DNA of 64,000 bases, from positions 1,736,001-1,800,000 of the forward strand of contig NZ_CP189882.1 of NCBI RefSeq assembly GCF_052050035.1, given 5' to 3'. Under the pieces are notes generated by a model. That model was given only the letters and a program-made list of their open reading frames with translations. It was not told the DNA's origin and did no database searches. Numbering within the stretch: the first letter of the stretch is position 1; every line of letters starts with the position of its first letter. Origin of the DNA: Symbiopectobacterium purcellii_A. Its GTDB lineage: Bacteria; Pseudomonadota; Gammaproteobacteria; Enterobacterales; Enterobacteriaceae. Of the stretch, positions 18,858 through 27,862 are shown in pieces. Both the position numbers and the translations under genes were made by a program.

Positions 18858-19913
18858 GGCTTTGTTGAATAAATCAGAATTAGCCGACAGGATGACTCCC
18901 TCTGCTACACCTGTTATCCTATCCTGACGCTGTGTGGCATACCCAACAACGTCATACGGTTCAGCGCTTTGACCATCGCTATGGCTTCACCTACTTGAGC
19001 CTCATAGTCACGCAGGCTCAGATGGCCACCCAGCAAAGTTTTTATGCGGAACATCGCTGTTTCTGCCACTGAACGCCGGTGATAACCCACTTTCTTTTTC
19101 CACATATCATTACTCCCGCTCAGACGCTGATTCGCCACCGCATGGTTACGTTCATAGTACTTGTCCTGCCAGTATTTGGCTCCGCTTCGCGGCGGGATAA
19201 GGGGCCTGATTTTCTTTCTTAGCAACGCATCGTGGCAGTAACGGGCGTCATAAGCACCGTCTGCTGACACTTCCCTGATTTTTCGGTGGGTTTGGTTAAT
19301 CAGGCCCGGCAGTGCCTGCGCATCTGTCGTTCCGCTGAGCGATAAGTCGGCACAGATAATCTCATGCGTCGCACTGTCTGCTGCCAGATGAAGCTTGCGC
19401 CACACTCTTCGTCTGTCAGCCGCATGCTGCCTGACTTTCCATTCACCTTCGCCAAAGACCTTCAGACCGGTACTGTCGATGACCAGATGCGAGATTTCAC
19501 CACGCGTTGGCGTTTTTATGCTGATACTGACGGTTTTTGCCCGCCGACTGACCAGAGAGTAGTCCGGGCAGCGCAGTGGCAGGCTCATCAGTGTAAAAAC
19601 CGAGTCGACAAAGCCCTGTAATGCCCGGAGCGACAGGTTAAACACGCGCTTTATCATCAAAACCGTGGTAACAGCCATATCGGTGTAGTAAAGCGGCCGA
19701 CCACGACCTTCAGGCGAAGCACTGTCAGTCCATGCAGCGATGGCGGACTCATCAAGCCAGACCGTCAGGGAGCCGCGTTGTCTGAGTGCTTTGTTGTAGG
19801 TGGGCCAGTTGGTGATTTTAAACTTTTGCTTTGCCATGGGGAGCTGCTATCGGGAGCGATGATAGTGCTTTGATCCGGCGATCCCCTGAAAGTTCGATTT
19901 ATTCAACAAAGCC
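18858..19913 (-). mobile_element. IS903-like element, complete (1056 bp)
   Basis: The 18-bp inverted ends GGCTTTGTTGAATAAATC match on both sides and the length agrees with IS903 (about 1057 bp). The flanks (IS256 CGTACGTAGC and GAAAAATTG) do not form a 9-bp duplication, so one neighbour has changed since insertion. It is the only full-length element here able to supply a transposase for the 189-bp MITEs. Confidence 0.95.
18914..19837 (-). CDS. IS903-like transposase (intact)
   Basis: This is a 307-residue IS5-family (IS903 group) DDE transposase. It opens MAKQKFKITNWPTYNKALRQ. Asp residues lie in HLVIDSTGLKV and VSADGAYDARY, and the Glu in the C-terminal RRSVAETAMFRIK (the YREK-like region of IS5/IS4 enzymes). 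No stops or frameshifts are present. It acts on the GGCTTTGTTGAATAA type of end, which the 189-bp MITEs share for their first 15 bp. Confidence 0.95.
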   Translation of the reverse strand: MAKQKFKITNWPTYNKALRQRGSLTVWLDESAIAAWTDSASPEGRGRPLYYTDMAVTTVLMIKRVFNLSLRALQGFVDSVFTLMSLPLRCPDYSLVSRRAKTVSISIKTPTRGEISHLVIDSTGLKVFGEGEWKVRQHAADRRRVWRKLHLAADSATHEIICADLSLSGTTDAQALPGLINQTHRKIREVSADGAYDARYCHDALLRKKIRPLIPPRSGAKYWQDKYYERNHAVANQRLSGSNDMWKKKVGYHRRSVAETAMFRIKTLLGGHLSLRDYEAQVGEAIAMVKALNRMTLLGMPHSVRIG

Positions 19914-20171
19914 GAAAAATTGACGATAATTTTTCACATGTACATGTTGAATGTTTTTTTCAGCAAAATGTCAGATACGTCTTACAAAAAAAGGAATCTT
20001 GACCAAAGAGCAAGACATTATTTATTACCATAACCCCTCCGCTACGTATTTATCGCGAGATTTAACTTTCCCGCTTGCCGTACAGGCTTAACGTTGATCA
20101 TCCTAAAGTTACCTATCCAACAAAGGGCAACCAAACCGATATCATGAAAAGATGCGAATGAACATCTACAG

Positions 20172-20360
20172 GGCTTTGTTGAATAATTTAAGATACTGAT
20201 TTATATAAGCATTATAAAATTTCAACGACTGATTTTTCCTCTCGGAATGCTTTTTATTGTGCTAACTATTTGATTTGTCGTTCTAACAAAATACATTCTC
20301 TGTAAATGCATTCTAACTAAAGAAGATGTAAATCAAACGGTTAAATTATTCAACAAAGCC
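20172..20360. repeat. 189-bp IS903-like MITE, copy g (no target duplication)
   Basis: Ends intact. Flanks CATCTACAG and GCGTGACAC differ, so this copy marks a recombination or deletion junction. Confidence 0.94.
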
Positions 20361-20617
20361 GCGTGACACTTTCACTCATTGTTATTATAAACATGATCCT
20401 AAAGAGTACTGCGTTTACATGATCCCCCACCCTTGGCAAACCTCGAATCGCATATAACTATGGTTCTTATCACTCCGTTAAAAAGCTAATTTACGGCACG
20501 TCATTTCACGACGTTGTGGTAAGCCGCTTTTATACCGAGCAGTAGATGCCATTCGCTAAACACACATAGCTTCATTCACTACATTCCGCCCTTTAGCAAA
20601 AACGCCAACATTTTCCC

Positions 20618-20806
20618 GGCTTTGTTGAATAATTTAACATGCTGATTTACATAATTATTATAACACTTCAACAACTAAGTTTTCCAGCCGTAATGCTTTT
20701 TATTGTGCTAACTACTTGATTTGTCGTTCTAACAAAATACAGTCTCTGTACATGTATTCTACCTAAAGAAGATGTAAATCAAACGGTTAAATTATTCAAC
20801 AAAGCC
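20618..20806. repeat. 189-bp IS903-like MITE, copy h (variant interior)
   Basis: Target duplication CATTTTCCC (20609-20617 and 20807-20815). The interior carries the TTCCAGCCGTAATGC variant shared with copies b and i. Confidence 0.95.
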
Positions 20807-21270
20807 CATTTTCCCTAATCTCAATAATGCCTTGCTGGGCGGCTTTCCTCTTTTCGTCTTCAACACAACGGCGTCCGGTGATAAGGGCAACGTTAATGCG
20901 AGGCTTTCCTGACACTCAAGAAGCCAACACGCTCATTCGCAGCACGAACAACACCAGCCAAGGTGTGATGCCATATCACAGAAGAATAACATATGAATTC
21001 AGATAATTCTTGATTTTAATACCTGCTCATATCAGGTTAGGTATTCGAGACTTTCATCTATATCCTGAAAAAATCAGCGGATGTCAAAAAATACAGATTT
21101 TTACATTCAATAAAATCAAAACCAAATCGATTTTACCTGTCTGATCCTACTGGGTCACTGTCTCATTTAAGACACAAAAAAAGAAAAATATACCACATCC
21201 TTGACGATAAAAATGCGCATTGAAAACACATCAATCGGCTAGACGAGCACTTTACTCTCTGGCTGACAAT

Positions 21271-21459
21271 GGCTTTGTTGAATAATTTAACCGTTTGATT
21301 TACATCTTCTTTAGGTAGAATGCATGTACAGAGACTGTATTTTGTTAGAACGACAAATCAAGTAGTTAGCACAATAAAAAGCATTACGGCTGGAAAACTT
21401 AGTTGTTGAAGTGTTATAATAATTATGTAAATCAGCATGTTAAATTATTCAACAAAGCC
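21271..21459. repeat. 189-bp IS903-like MITE, copy i (variant interior)
   Basis: Target duplication GCTGACAAT (21262-21270 and 21460-21468). Variant interior with an extended -10-like TGTTATAAT close to its right end. Confidence 0.95.
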
Positions 21460-21798
21460 GCTGACAATTACAACCATTATTAAACAGTAAATAAACAAAC
21501 CAATAACAATCGCTAAACTGATGACTATTTCCCTATAAAAATTTGCAATTAATTGAACGAAAAATGACAAAAAATGACGAAAAAAAGTTTATATTAACGA
21601 CCATAAAAAATACAAACACAGAGGGTTGCCCATTCAGAACGCCTCAATAATATAAAATATATCATATGGTTAGCGTTAACTTGCGGGAAGGACCCTCTTT
21701 GCGAATCGGTTATTTTTAACAAGTATGATAACGAGATTCATTTCTCATACCAACCCTACAAAATATAAAGGTTCACAGTTCGCTATCAGTCGGCAACC

Positions 21799-21987
21799 GG
21801 CTTTGTTGAATAATTTAACCGTTTGATTTACATCTTCTTTAGTTAGAATGCATTTACAGAGAATGTATTTTGTTAGAACGACAAATCAAATAGTTAGCAC
21901 AATAAAAAGCATTCCGAGAGGAAAAATTAGTCGTTGAAATTTTATAATGCTTATATAAATCAGTATCTTAAATTATTCAACAAAGCC
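21799..21987. repeat. 189-bp IS903-like MITE, copy j
   Basis: Target duplication TCGGCAACC (21790-21798 and 21988-21996). It lies 39 bp upstream of the IbrA-like start codon. A TTG in the element opens a frame (residues KFYNAYINQYLKLFNKA) that reads out of the element into the downstream gene. Confidence 0.95.
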
Positions 21988-22026
21988 TCGGCAACCCAGA
22001 AAAAACCTTACCACCAAGGCCATAAG

Positions 22027-23190
22027 ATGAAAGAGCCACATTCTATATCCAACGTTTTTGATGCAGCGTTATTACGCCTTGATATCGTTTTCAGGGATCA
22101 TGAAGAAGTGTGTATCTCCTTATCTGGAGGAAAAAGCTCAACGGTATTATTACATCTTGCGGCTACGGTTGCTAAATCTCACGGTAAAAAAATCACCGTG
22201 TTATTTATTGATCAGGAAGCTCAACATACGCAAACCATTTCGCATATACAACGCTTGAAACAGCTATATTGCGAGGTCATCGAACATTTTTATTGGATTG
22301 CGCTACCGCTCACAACTGAAAATAATCAACGCTATCCTTCACGCACCTGGATATCTTGGGAAGATAATGTTGAGTGGTGGAGAATTCCGCCGGCAGACGC
22401 CATTACGGATAAAAAGCACTTTCCGTTTTACCATTATGCAATGATGGAGAGCAACTTTACCTCTGCGTTTCTCAATTGGCTCTCCTCTGGAAAAACACTC
22501 GCTTTCGTCATGGGAACGCTGTCCAATGAATATGCCAACACCGACAGTCAACCGACACAAACAAGCTATGGCGTAGGCCGCAATAAACGCCTCTCTACAT
22601 CAGAGACCAGCAGCCAGATTCAAACGCTCTATCCTCTGTTTGATTGGCAATCGCAAGACGTATGGTTATTTAACAGCCTGTCAAAAGCGACTTATAACCC
22701 CTTGTATGACCTCATGTATCGCTCAGGTGCACCACGTACCAGCATGAAAATACAAGAACCGTTCGAACAACAAACCGCAGAAATTTTTCGGTGTAAGGCA
22801 GACTATGCGCAACCGGCCACGTCTAGTTGTGCTGGACCCTGTGATAACGCCCGAAAACCCGGCGAGAGGACATGGCAAAACCATGCCACATTCCTTTTGA
22901 ACTCAATGCCGCAGAAAATGGCAGATCAATTCCGCGTCAATATCGCTCAGTACCTGAGTTGGCACCGTTCGCGCGGCTTTCTGACGTGCATACCGGATGA
23001 AGAGGCATGCGCTAGCGAGGAGCATGATATCGTGTCGTGGGAAAGGATATGCGCCATGATCCTGAGTAACGATTATCGCAGCCTGGCCCTGACCGCCTCA
23101 TCCTCACCTTCAGAGGACGCGACGCTTTGCTGTAGCAAAAAGAAATCACGTAGAAGGCGCAGTAATAGCAATGAAGCCATCTTTCTGTGA
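22027..23190 (+). CDS. IbrA/YbdN-like PAPS-reductase-family protein
   Basis: This 387-residue protein resembles the DUF3440 group of the phosphoadenosine phosphosulfate reductase superfamily (E. coli YbdN/IbrA). It has an N-terminal adenine-nucleotide alpha-hydrolase fold, TWISWEDNVEWW, then SWHRSRGF and DIVSWERICAMILSNDY near the C-terminus. The PP-loop, normally SGGKDS, reads SGGKSS (residues 33-38), so the usual Asp is missing. The C-terminus after NDY is basic (KKKSRRRRSN) and unlike what I remember of the family, perhaps from an old frameshift. In E. coli the IbrB/YbdM partner lies next to it; no such gene is here. I start at ATG 22027; the in-frame extension into the MITE is an insertion artefact. 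Confidence 0.7.
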   Translation: MKEPHSISNVFDAALLRLDIVFRDHEEVCISLSGGKSSTVLLHLAATVAKSHGKKITVLFIDQEAQHTQTISHIQRLKQLYCEVIEHFYWIALPLTTENNQRYPSRTWISWEDNVEWWRIPPADAITDKKHFPFYHYAMMESNFTSAFLNWLSSGKTLAFVMGTLSNEYANTDSQPTQTSYGVGRNKRLSTSETSSQIQTLYPLFDWQSQDVWLFNSLSKATYNPLYDLMYRSGAPRTSMKIQEPFEQQTAEIFRCKADYAQPATSSCAGPCDNARKPGERTWQNHATFLLNSMPQKMADQFRVNIAQYLSWHRSRGFLTCIPDEEACASEEHDIVSWERICAMILSNDYRSLALTASSSPSEDATLCCSKKKSRRRRSNSNEAIFL

Positions 23191-23235
23191 TATCCATTCT
23201 CGTCATTCAGGCACCCAATCGCCACGGGGTATGCG

Positions 23236-23577
23236 CTACGAGTTATAGACGTGCGCCCAGACTTTGATCAATACATACGCAGAAGCGCTCCAACAGGCCA
23301 CTGCGGATAACAATGCCAATGGCAGCTTCATGGATGCGGTAAAATAGTAGAGTGATATCAGGTAAATCAGATAGGGAATGATCGACCAGATGCCAAAGAG
23401 GATGGTGGCTCGCAGCGCTTCTGTACCGCGCTCTGTTCCTACGATGTAGTGAGCAATTAAGGCAAAGGTAGGAAACAGCGGGATCAGCCCCGAAATATAG
23501 TAGTGTCTGGTCTTAGCCAAAATACCAATCAGCACAACAATGACAGAGCCAAGAATGGCTTTGATTAACAGAGACAT
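23236..23577 (-). CDS. glpM: GlpM/YdgC-family inner-membrane protein
   Basis: A small integral membrane protein with about four hydrophobic segments. The start MSLLIKAILGSVIVVLIG (ATG 23577) gives 113 residues against ~111 in E. coli YdgC. Family stretches KTRHYYISGLIPLFPTFAL and IAHYIVGTERGTEALRATI are conserved. Its biochemical role is not established; Pseudomonas GlpM was linked to alginate production. It is convergent with the IbrA-like gene, 45 bp away. An IS256 copy sits ~90 bp upstream of its start and may have displaced its promoter. Confidence 0.85.
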   Translation of the reverse strand: MSLLIKAILGSVIVVLIGILAKTRHYYISGLIPLFPTFALIAHYIVGTERGTEALRATILFGIWSIIPYLIYLISLYYFTASMKLPLALLSAVACWSASAYVLIKVWAHVYNS

Positions 23578-23822
23578 TGCAGATTTACCGTGCGGTGACA
23601 AGACCATCAGATGTAACAGAAAAGGAAGAAAAAATACAGAAACAACCGCAGTGTCGCTAAACCGATAGAGACTGTAAAATAATCTGTGTAAATGGCATTT
23701 TGAGGAAAACCTTCAAAGGATAACAAAATGCCTATCAGCAACGAACTTATTGACCAACTGCTTCAAGATTGTCACTCCCCTCAGGAGCTTCTGGGTGAAT
23801 CAGGCCTACTCAAGGTGCTGAC

Positions 23823-24011
23823 GGCTTTGTTGAATAATTTAACCGTTTGATTTACATCTTCTTTAGTTAGAATGCATTTACAGAGAATGTATTTTGTTAG
23901 AACGACAAATCAAATAGTTAGCACAATAAAAAGCATTCCGAGAGGAAAAATTAGTCGTTGAAATTTTATAATGCTTATATAAATCAGTATCTTAAATTAT
24001 TCAACAAAGCC
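23823..24011. repeat. 189-bp IS903-like MITE, copy k
   Basis: Target duplication GGTGCTGAC (23814-23822 and 24012-24020), inside the older IS256 copy. Confidence 0.95.
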
Positions 24012-24357
24012 GGTGCTGACTAAAAGACTGGCGGAACGGGTTCTTGAAGCTGAGATGGAGATGCACCTTGGGTATGCTAAGCATGACCCGGCAGGTAATC
24101 ATTCAGGCAACTCCCGCAATGGCAAGACATCCAAGAGCGTACGTAGCCAAAATGGGGAGATCGAGCTCGATATTCCGCGTGACCGCAACAGTACCTTCGA
24201 GCCGACACTGATCGGTAAGAACGAAAAACAGCTTAACGGCTTCGATGACCGCATTATTTCTCTATATTCCAGAGGGTTATCAACTGTAGTGGCATACTGA
24301 ATTTGGCCACCTAAGTAGAGGTGATATGCTTACCTCATAATTTTTATAGGTGCCAAA

Positions 24358-24657
24358 ATGAGTAAAATAATTACTGCTGAATTTAAATGTGAAACCGCCA
24401 AATTAGTCCTTGACCAAAATTATACCTACCAGGAAGCCGCGAAAGCCATTAACGTCAGTCTTTCAGCGATTAGCCGGTGGGTAAGAGCCCTTCGTTTAGA
24501 ACGTCAAGGGAAAACATCGCCTGGTCTGCCATTAACACCTGAACAAATTGAGTTCAGAGAAATGAAGAAAAAAATCCACCGACTGGAAATGGAGAATGCC
24601 ATCTTAAAAAAGGCTACTGCGCTCTTAATGTCCGACTCACTGAAAAATTCTCGGTAG
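24358..24657 (+). CDS. IS3 OrfA (helix-turn-helix subunit)
   Basis: This 99-residue OrfA starts MSKIITAEFKCETAKLVLDQ. It has an HTH (YQEAAKAINVSLSAISRWVR) and a C-terminal leucine-zipper-like segment (EFREMKKKIHRLEMENAILKKA) for multimerisation. Near its end, in CACTGAAAAATTC, a -1 shift leads into orfB (KFSVVEKLRALYPVKAL), the usual way IS3 elements make OrfAB. Confidence 0.92.
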   Translation: MSKIITAEFKCETAKLVLDQNYTYQEAAKAINVSLSAISRWVRALRLERQGKTSPGLPLTPEQIEFREMKKKIHRLEMENAILKKATALLMSDSLKNSR

Positions 24658-25719
24658 TTGAAAAGCTAAGAGCGCTTTATCCAGTGAAAGCGTTGTGTCG
24701 TATTTTTAATGTTCACCGAAGCAGTTATCGCTATTGGTGTCGACCTAAGGAGCCAGATATTGAGCGGACGATAAAACGTAGCCTGGTCAGCGAAGCGTGG
24801 AACGTTAGTGGCGGGTCTGCGGGCGCAAGGACTATCGCCACGATGGTTACCAATACACACGACGTGAAACTTGGGCGGTGGTTAGCGGGTAAGTTGATGA
24901 AAGAATTAACCCTCGTTAGTTGCCAAACAAGAAAACATCAATACAACCGCGGTGGAAATGAACGTATTGATATTACAAATCTGCTCAATAGGCAGTTCGC
25001 TGTTACCAAGCCTGACCAGGTTTGGTGCGGCGATGTAACCTATATTTGGACAGGCGACCGATGGGCGTATCTGGCGGTGGTATTAGATTTATTTGCCCGA
25101 AAACCCGTGGGTTGGGCAATGTCGTTTTCGCCAGATTCAGAATTAACAGCCAAAGCACGGCTTTGTTGAATAATTTAAGATACTGATTTATATAAGCATT
25201 ATAAAATTTCAACGACTAATTTTTCCTCTCGGAATGCTTTTTATTGTGCTAACTATTTGATTTGTCGTTCTAACAAAATACATTCTCTGTAAATGCATTC
25301 TAACTAAAGAAGATGTAAATCAAACGGTTAAATTATTCAACAAAGCCCCAAAGCACTACAAATGGCTTGGGAACTGCGTGGGCATCCCAAACAAGTCATG
25401 TTTCATAGTGACCAAGGAAGCCATTACACCAGTCGTCAGTATAGGCGGGCATTGTGGCGTTATCAGATGACCCAAAGTATGAGTCGCAGAGGAAATTGTT
25501 GGGATAATAGTCCGATGGAGCGATTCTTCCGTAGTCTGAAGACTGAATGGGTGCCAACGACTGGCTACCAAAGCTTTAGTACTGCTCAATCATCCATTAT
25601 TCGCTACATAACCCATTATTATAGCGATGTCAGACCTCACTGGTATAACGGTGGGTTAACACCAAATGAATCAGAACGGCTGTTCCATCAACAGTCAGGT
25701 AGGGTGGCCAAATTTAGTT
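24652..25719 (+). pseudogene. IS3 OrfB, interrupted by MITE
   Basis: OrfB enters from the -1 frame and reads to GRVAKFS at 25719. MITE l interrupts after SELTAKA. Excising it with one copy of CCAAAGCAC restores the frame. DDE residues lie in CGDVTYIWTG, HSDQGSHYT and SPMERFFRSLK. Confidence 0.92.
25159..25347. repeat. 189-bp IS903-like MITE, copy l
   Basis: Target duplication CCAAAGCAC (25150-25158 and 25348-25356) in IS3 orfB. Confidence 0.95.
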
Positions 25720-26254
25720 GACCACTACAAAGTGACCAATGCTGTGATGGATGACGTTAAGCGCTGGCAGCAACGGCCGCTGGATGCGCTTTATCCCATT
25801 GTTTACCTTGACTGTATTGTTGTCAAAAGCCAGGACGGCGGAGCCGTGGCCAACAAGTCTGTTTATCTGGCCCTCGGCGTCAACGGCCAGGGCGAAAAAG
25901 AGCTGCTGGGGCTATGGATAGCCAAAACTGAGGGGGCCAAGTTCTGGTTATCTGTGATGACAGAACTGAAAAATCGTGGGCTAAAGGACATCTTCGTCGC
26001 CTGCTGCGATGGCCTGAAAGGCTTTCCTGATGCCATTGAAGCTGTTTACCCGCATACGCGGGTACAGCTCTGCATTGTGCATCAGGTGCGGAACTCGCTG
26101 CGCTACGTCGGCTGGAAAGAGCGTAAGGCCGTTGCTGCTGACCTGCGCACCATCTATAGTTCCGCAACGCTAGAGGGCGCGGAAGAGGCCCTGGACGCCT
26201 TCGCGGCCAAATGGTATGAGCAGTTCCCGACGATCAGCCCGTCGTGGAGAAATA

Positions 26255-26761
26255 TAGCTAAACGACTTAATTTTGATTACATTATTTAAATGAGCTATTC
26301 AGTTGATTTTAGACGTAAAGTGATATCTACACGGAAAAACGAAGGGTTGAGTATCCGAGAAACAGCGAAGCAATTTCGGATTGGCCCTGCCTCTGTATCG
26401 CGTTGGATTAATCAAATAGAGTCAAAAGCATCGACCACGCGTCAGCGAAAGATCGATAAATCCGAGTTGATAAAAGATGTTGAACAATATCCAGATGCTT
26501 ACCAAAAAGAACGTGCAGAGCGTTTTGGCGTTTGTCAGAAGGCCATTTGGCAAGCGCTTAAAAAGCTGGGATTGACCTATAAAAAAAACTCTACGTCATC
26601 CGAAAGCCGACGAAAACGCCCGGCAGGGATTTCAACAAAAAAAACAACAGTATGAAAAAGAAGGTAAACCTATTGTTTTTATTGATGAAAGTGGTTTTTC
26701 ACACGATGCCCCACGGACTCACGGCTATTCCCCAAAAGGTCAACGGTGTTTTGGCCTGAAG
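26255..26761 (+). mobile_element. IS630-family element, 5' fragment
   Basis: The left end TAGCTAAACGACTTAATTTT follows a TA in IS256. The helix-turn-helix frame (26290-26655) and the first catalytic Asp region (FIDESGFSHD) are present. It is cut after GVCFGLK-equivalent sequence by an IS30 end at 26762. The A8 run is the same as in other copies. Confidence 0.93.
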
Positions 26762-27862
26762 CCCCATTCCCAGTCGAAACGCAACAAAACGGTAGGGCAT
26801 TATGCCGCCTGTAAGTGCGTTAAAAATACCTCATTTGGAGAACGATAACCCAGCGATTTTCTGCCTCGCGTATTGAGCAGGTGTTCGAGTGCTGCAACCT
26901 TGCGATGGGTGACATAATTGAAGTCCGTTCCCTTCGGGTAAAAACGCCGTATCAGCCCGTTGGTATGCTCATTCAACCCGCGTTCCCAGGAATGATATGG
27001 CCGGGCAAAGTAGACCGGTGCCCCCGTGACTTTTGTAATTTCCCCGTGCTGGGAAAATTCAGAACCGTTGTCAGCAGTCAGGGTTTTAAACTCGCAGAAG
27101 GTATTGGCAACGATGTCCCTGAAGGCCGCTACCACTGTCTCTGCTCGCTTGTTGGGCAGTTTGCGAATGATGACCAGCTTGACGGCTTTATCGACCACCG
27201 TCAGCAGGAATGATTTCTGATCTTTGCCAAAGATGGTGTCAATCTCGAAATGCCCGGGTTCCTGCTTGAGGTCAGCAACGGCCGGCCGCTGCTCAATGCC
27301 AACACGGTTGGGAATAGGACCGCGTTTGTTCTCATCGGTCTGATAGTTATACCGTTTACCCCGATGAGGGAGCTGCTGATACAGCTCACCGCCGGCCCGG
27401 CGCTCCTGCTGGATATAGCGATAGAGCGAGTTCTTGCTGACGGACAGGCCAAATTCCAGGACCAGGCGCCCACTGATGACCTCAGGTGAGGTGTGGGTAG
27501 ACAGCGCCGTTCTGATAAAGTCCTGAATGTGCGGTTCAAGCTGGTTAATCACGCTGTCCGGCCGTGTTTTCTGCCGCCGCCCTCTGGCCAACGTTTCGGC
27601 CCTTCTGCAGGAATAGACCCCGTTGAAAGCGGCGTCGGTATTGCGTCTGAGTTCCCTGCTGATGGTAGAACGAGGAAGCTCCAGTTCCCGGGCGATGGTG
27701 GCCTGGTTAACCCCATCACCACGCCGCTTTTCGATGTAGAACCGTTCTTTGTGAGTCAGATGTTTTCCCTGCATGCAACGGGATCTCCAGTAGGGCCAGA
27801 ACGGTGATTTTATCCGACTCTGGCCAGTGGGTCACTTTGTTGCGTTTCGAGTGGGAATGGGG
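26762..27862 (-). mobile_element. IS30-family element (variant 1), complete (1101 bp)
   Basis: Ends CCCCATTCCCAGTCGAAACG and, on the complement, CCCCATTCCCACTCGAAACG. The left neighbour is truncated IS630 and the right is truncated viaA, so the two flanks were not originally adjacent. Confidence 0.94.
26800..27774 (-). CDS. IS30-family transposase (intact)
   Basis: 324 residues. It starts MQGKHLTHKERFYIEKRRG. The two N-terminal HTH motifs include GVNQATIARELELPRSTISR. The catalytic core has Asp in HFEIDTIFGKDQK, Asp in TLTADNGSEF and Glu in SWERGLNEHTNGLIRRF. It ends GRKSLGYRSPNEVF. The length is slightly below IS30 of E. coli (383). No lesion is seen; it could act on the ends of the IS30 fragments in the window. 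Confidence 0.94.
   Translation of the reverse strand: MQGKHLTHKERFYIEKRRGDGVNQATIARELELPRSTISRELRRNTDAAFNGVYSCRRAETLARGRRQKTRPDSVINQLEPHIQDFIRTALSTHTSPEVISGRLVLEFGLSVSKNSLYRYIQQERRAGGELYQQLPHRGKRYNYQTDENKRGPIPNRVGIEQRPAVADLKQEPGHFEIDTIFGKDQKSFLLTVVDKAVKLVIIRKLPNKRAETVVAAFRDIVANTFCEFKTLTADNGSEFSQHGEITKVTGAPVYFARPYHSWERGLNEHTNGLIRRFYPKGTDFNYVTHRKVAALEHLLNTRGRKSLGYRSPNEVFLTHLQAA

Larger units (their letters stand above)
19914..22026. other. AT-rich gene-free region with four MITEs
   Basis: Outside the four 189-bp repeats there are about 1.36 kb of unique AT-rich DNA in five blocks. No frame has a credible start, composition or family match. It may be the decayed regulatory region or vanished genes upstream of the IbrA-like gene. 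The block 21460-21798 should hold that gene's promoter. Confidence 0.6.
24285..25729 (+). mobile_element. IS3-family element (TGTAGTGG type), full ends, MITE inside
   Basis: The left end TGTAGTGGCATACTGAATTT is at 24285 and the right end ...AGTTGACCACTACA at 25729. Without MITE l and its duplication the element is 1247 bp. The flanking IS256 pieces are not contiguous, so insertion was accompanied or followed by a deletion. Confidence 0.94.
23668..26254 (+). mobile_element. IS256-family element, older, broken by MITE, IS3 and IS630
   Basis: It starts with the left repeat GAGACTGTAAAATAATCTGT at 23668. It carries MITE k (23823), IS3 (24285-25729, with ~100 bp of IS256 missing at that junction), and ends at 26254 where IS630 begins. 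Several substitutions against the recent copies (for example GAGCTTCTGGGT, GGTAAGAACG) show it is older. Confidence 0.92.
23728..26254 (+). pseudogene. IS256 transposase, multiply interrupted
   Basis: The transposase frame survives in three pieces: 23728-23822, 24012-24284 and 25730-26254. The last ~120 codons with the catalytic Glu are missing beyond the IS630 insertion at SWRN. Non-functional. Confidence 0.9.

Noticed and set aside
19914..22026. Small RNA or toxin-antitoxin genes in the AT-rich tract
   Set aside because: I found no paired small frames, no convincing promoter-terminator pair and no known motif; nothing supportable by eye.
24640..24690. Frameshift between IS3 orfA and orfB as a disabling mutation
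   Set aside because: A -1 overlap with a slippery A-rich sequence is the normal IS3 arrangement for making OrfAB.
12879..25347. Regularly repeated 189-bp units considered as a CRISPR array or integron cassettes
   Set aside because: Spacing is irregular, each copy has its own 9-bp target duplication and terminal inverted repeats, and there are no cas or intI genes. These are transposed elements.
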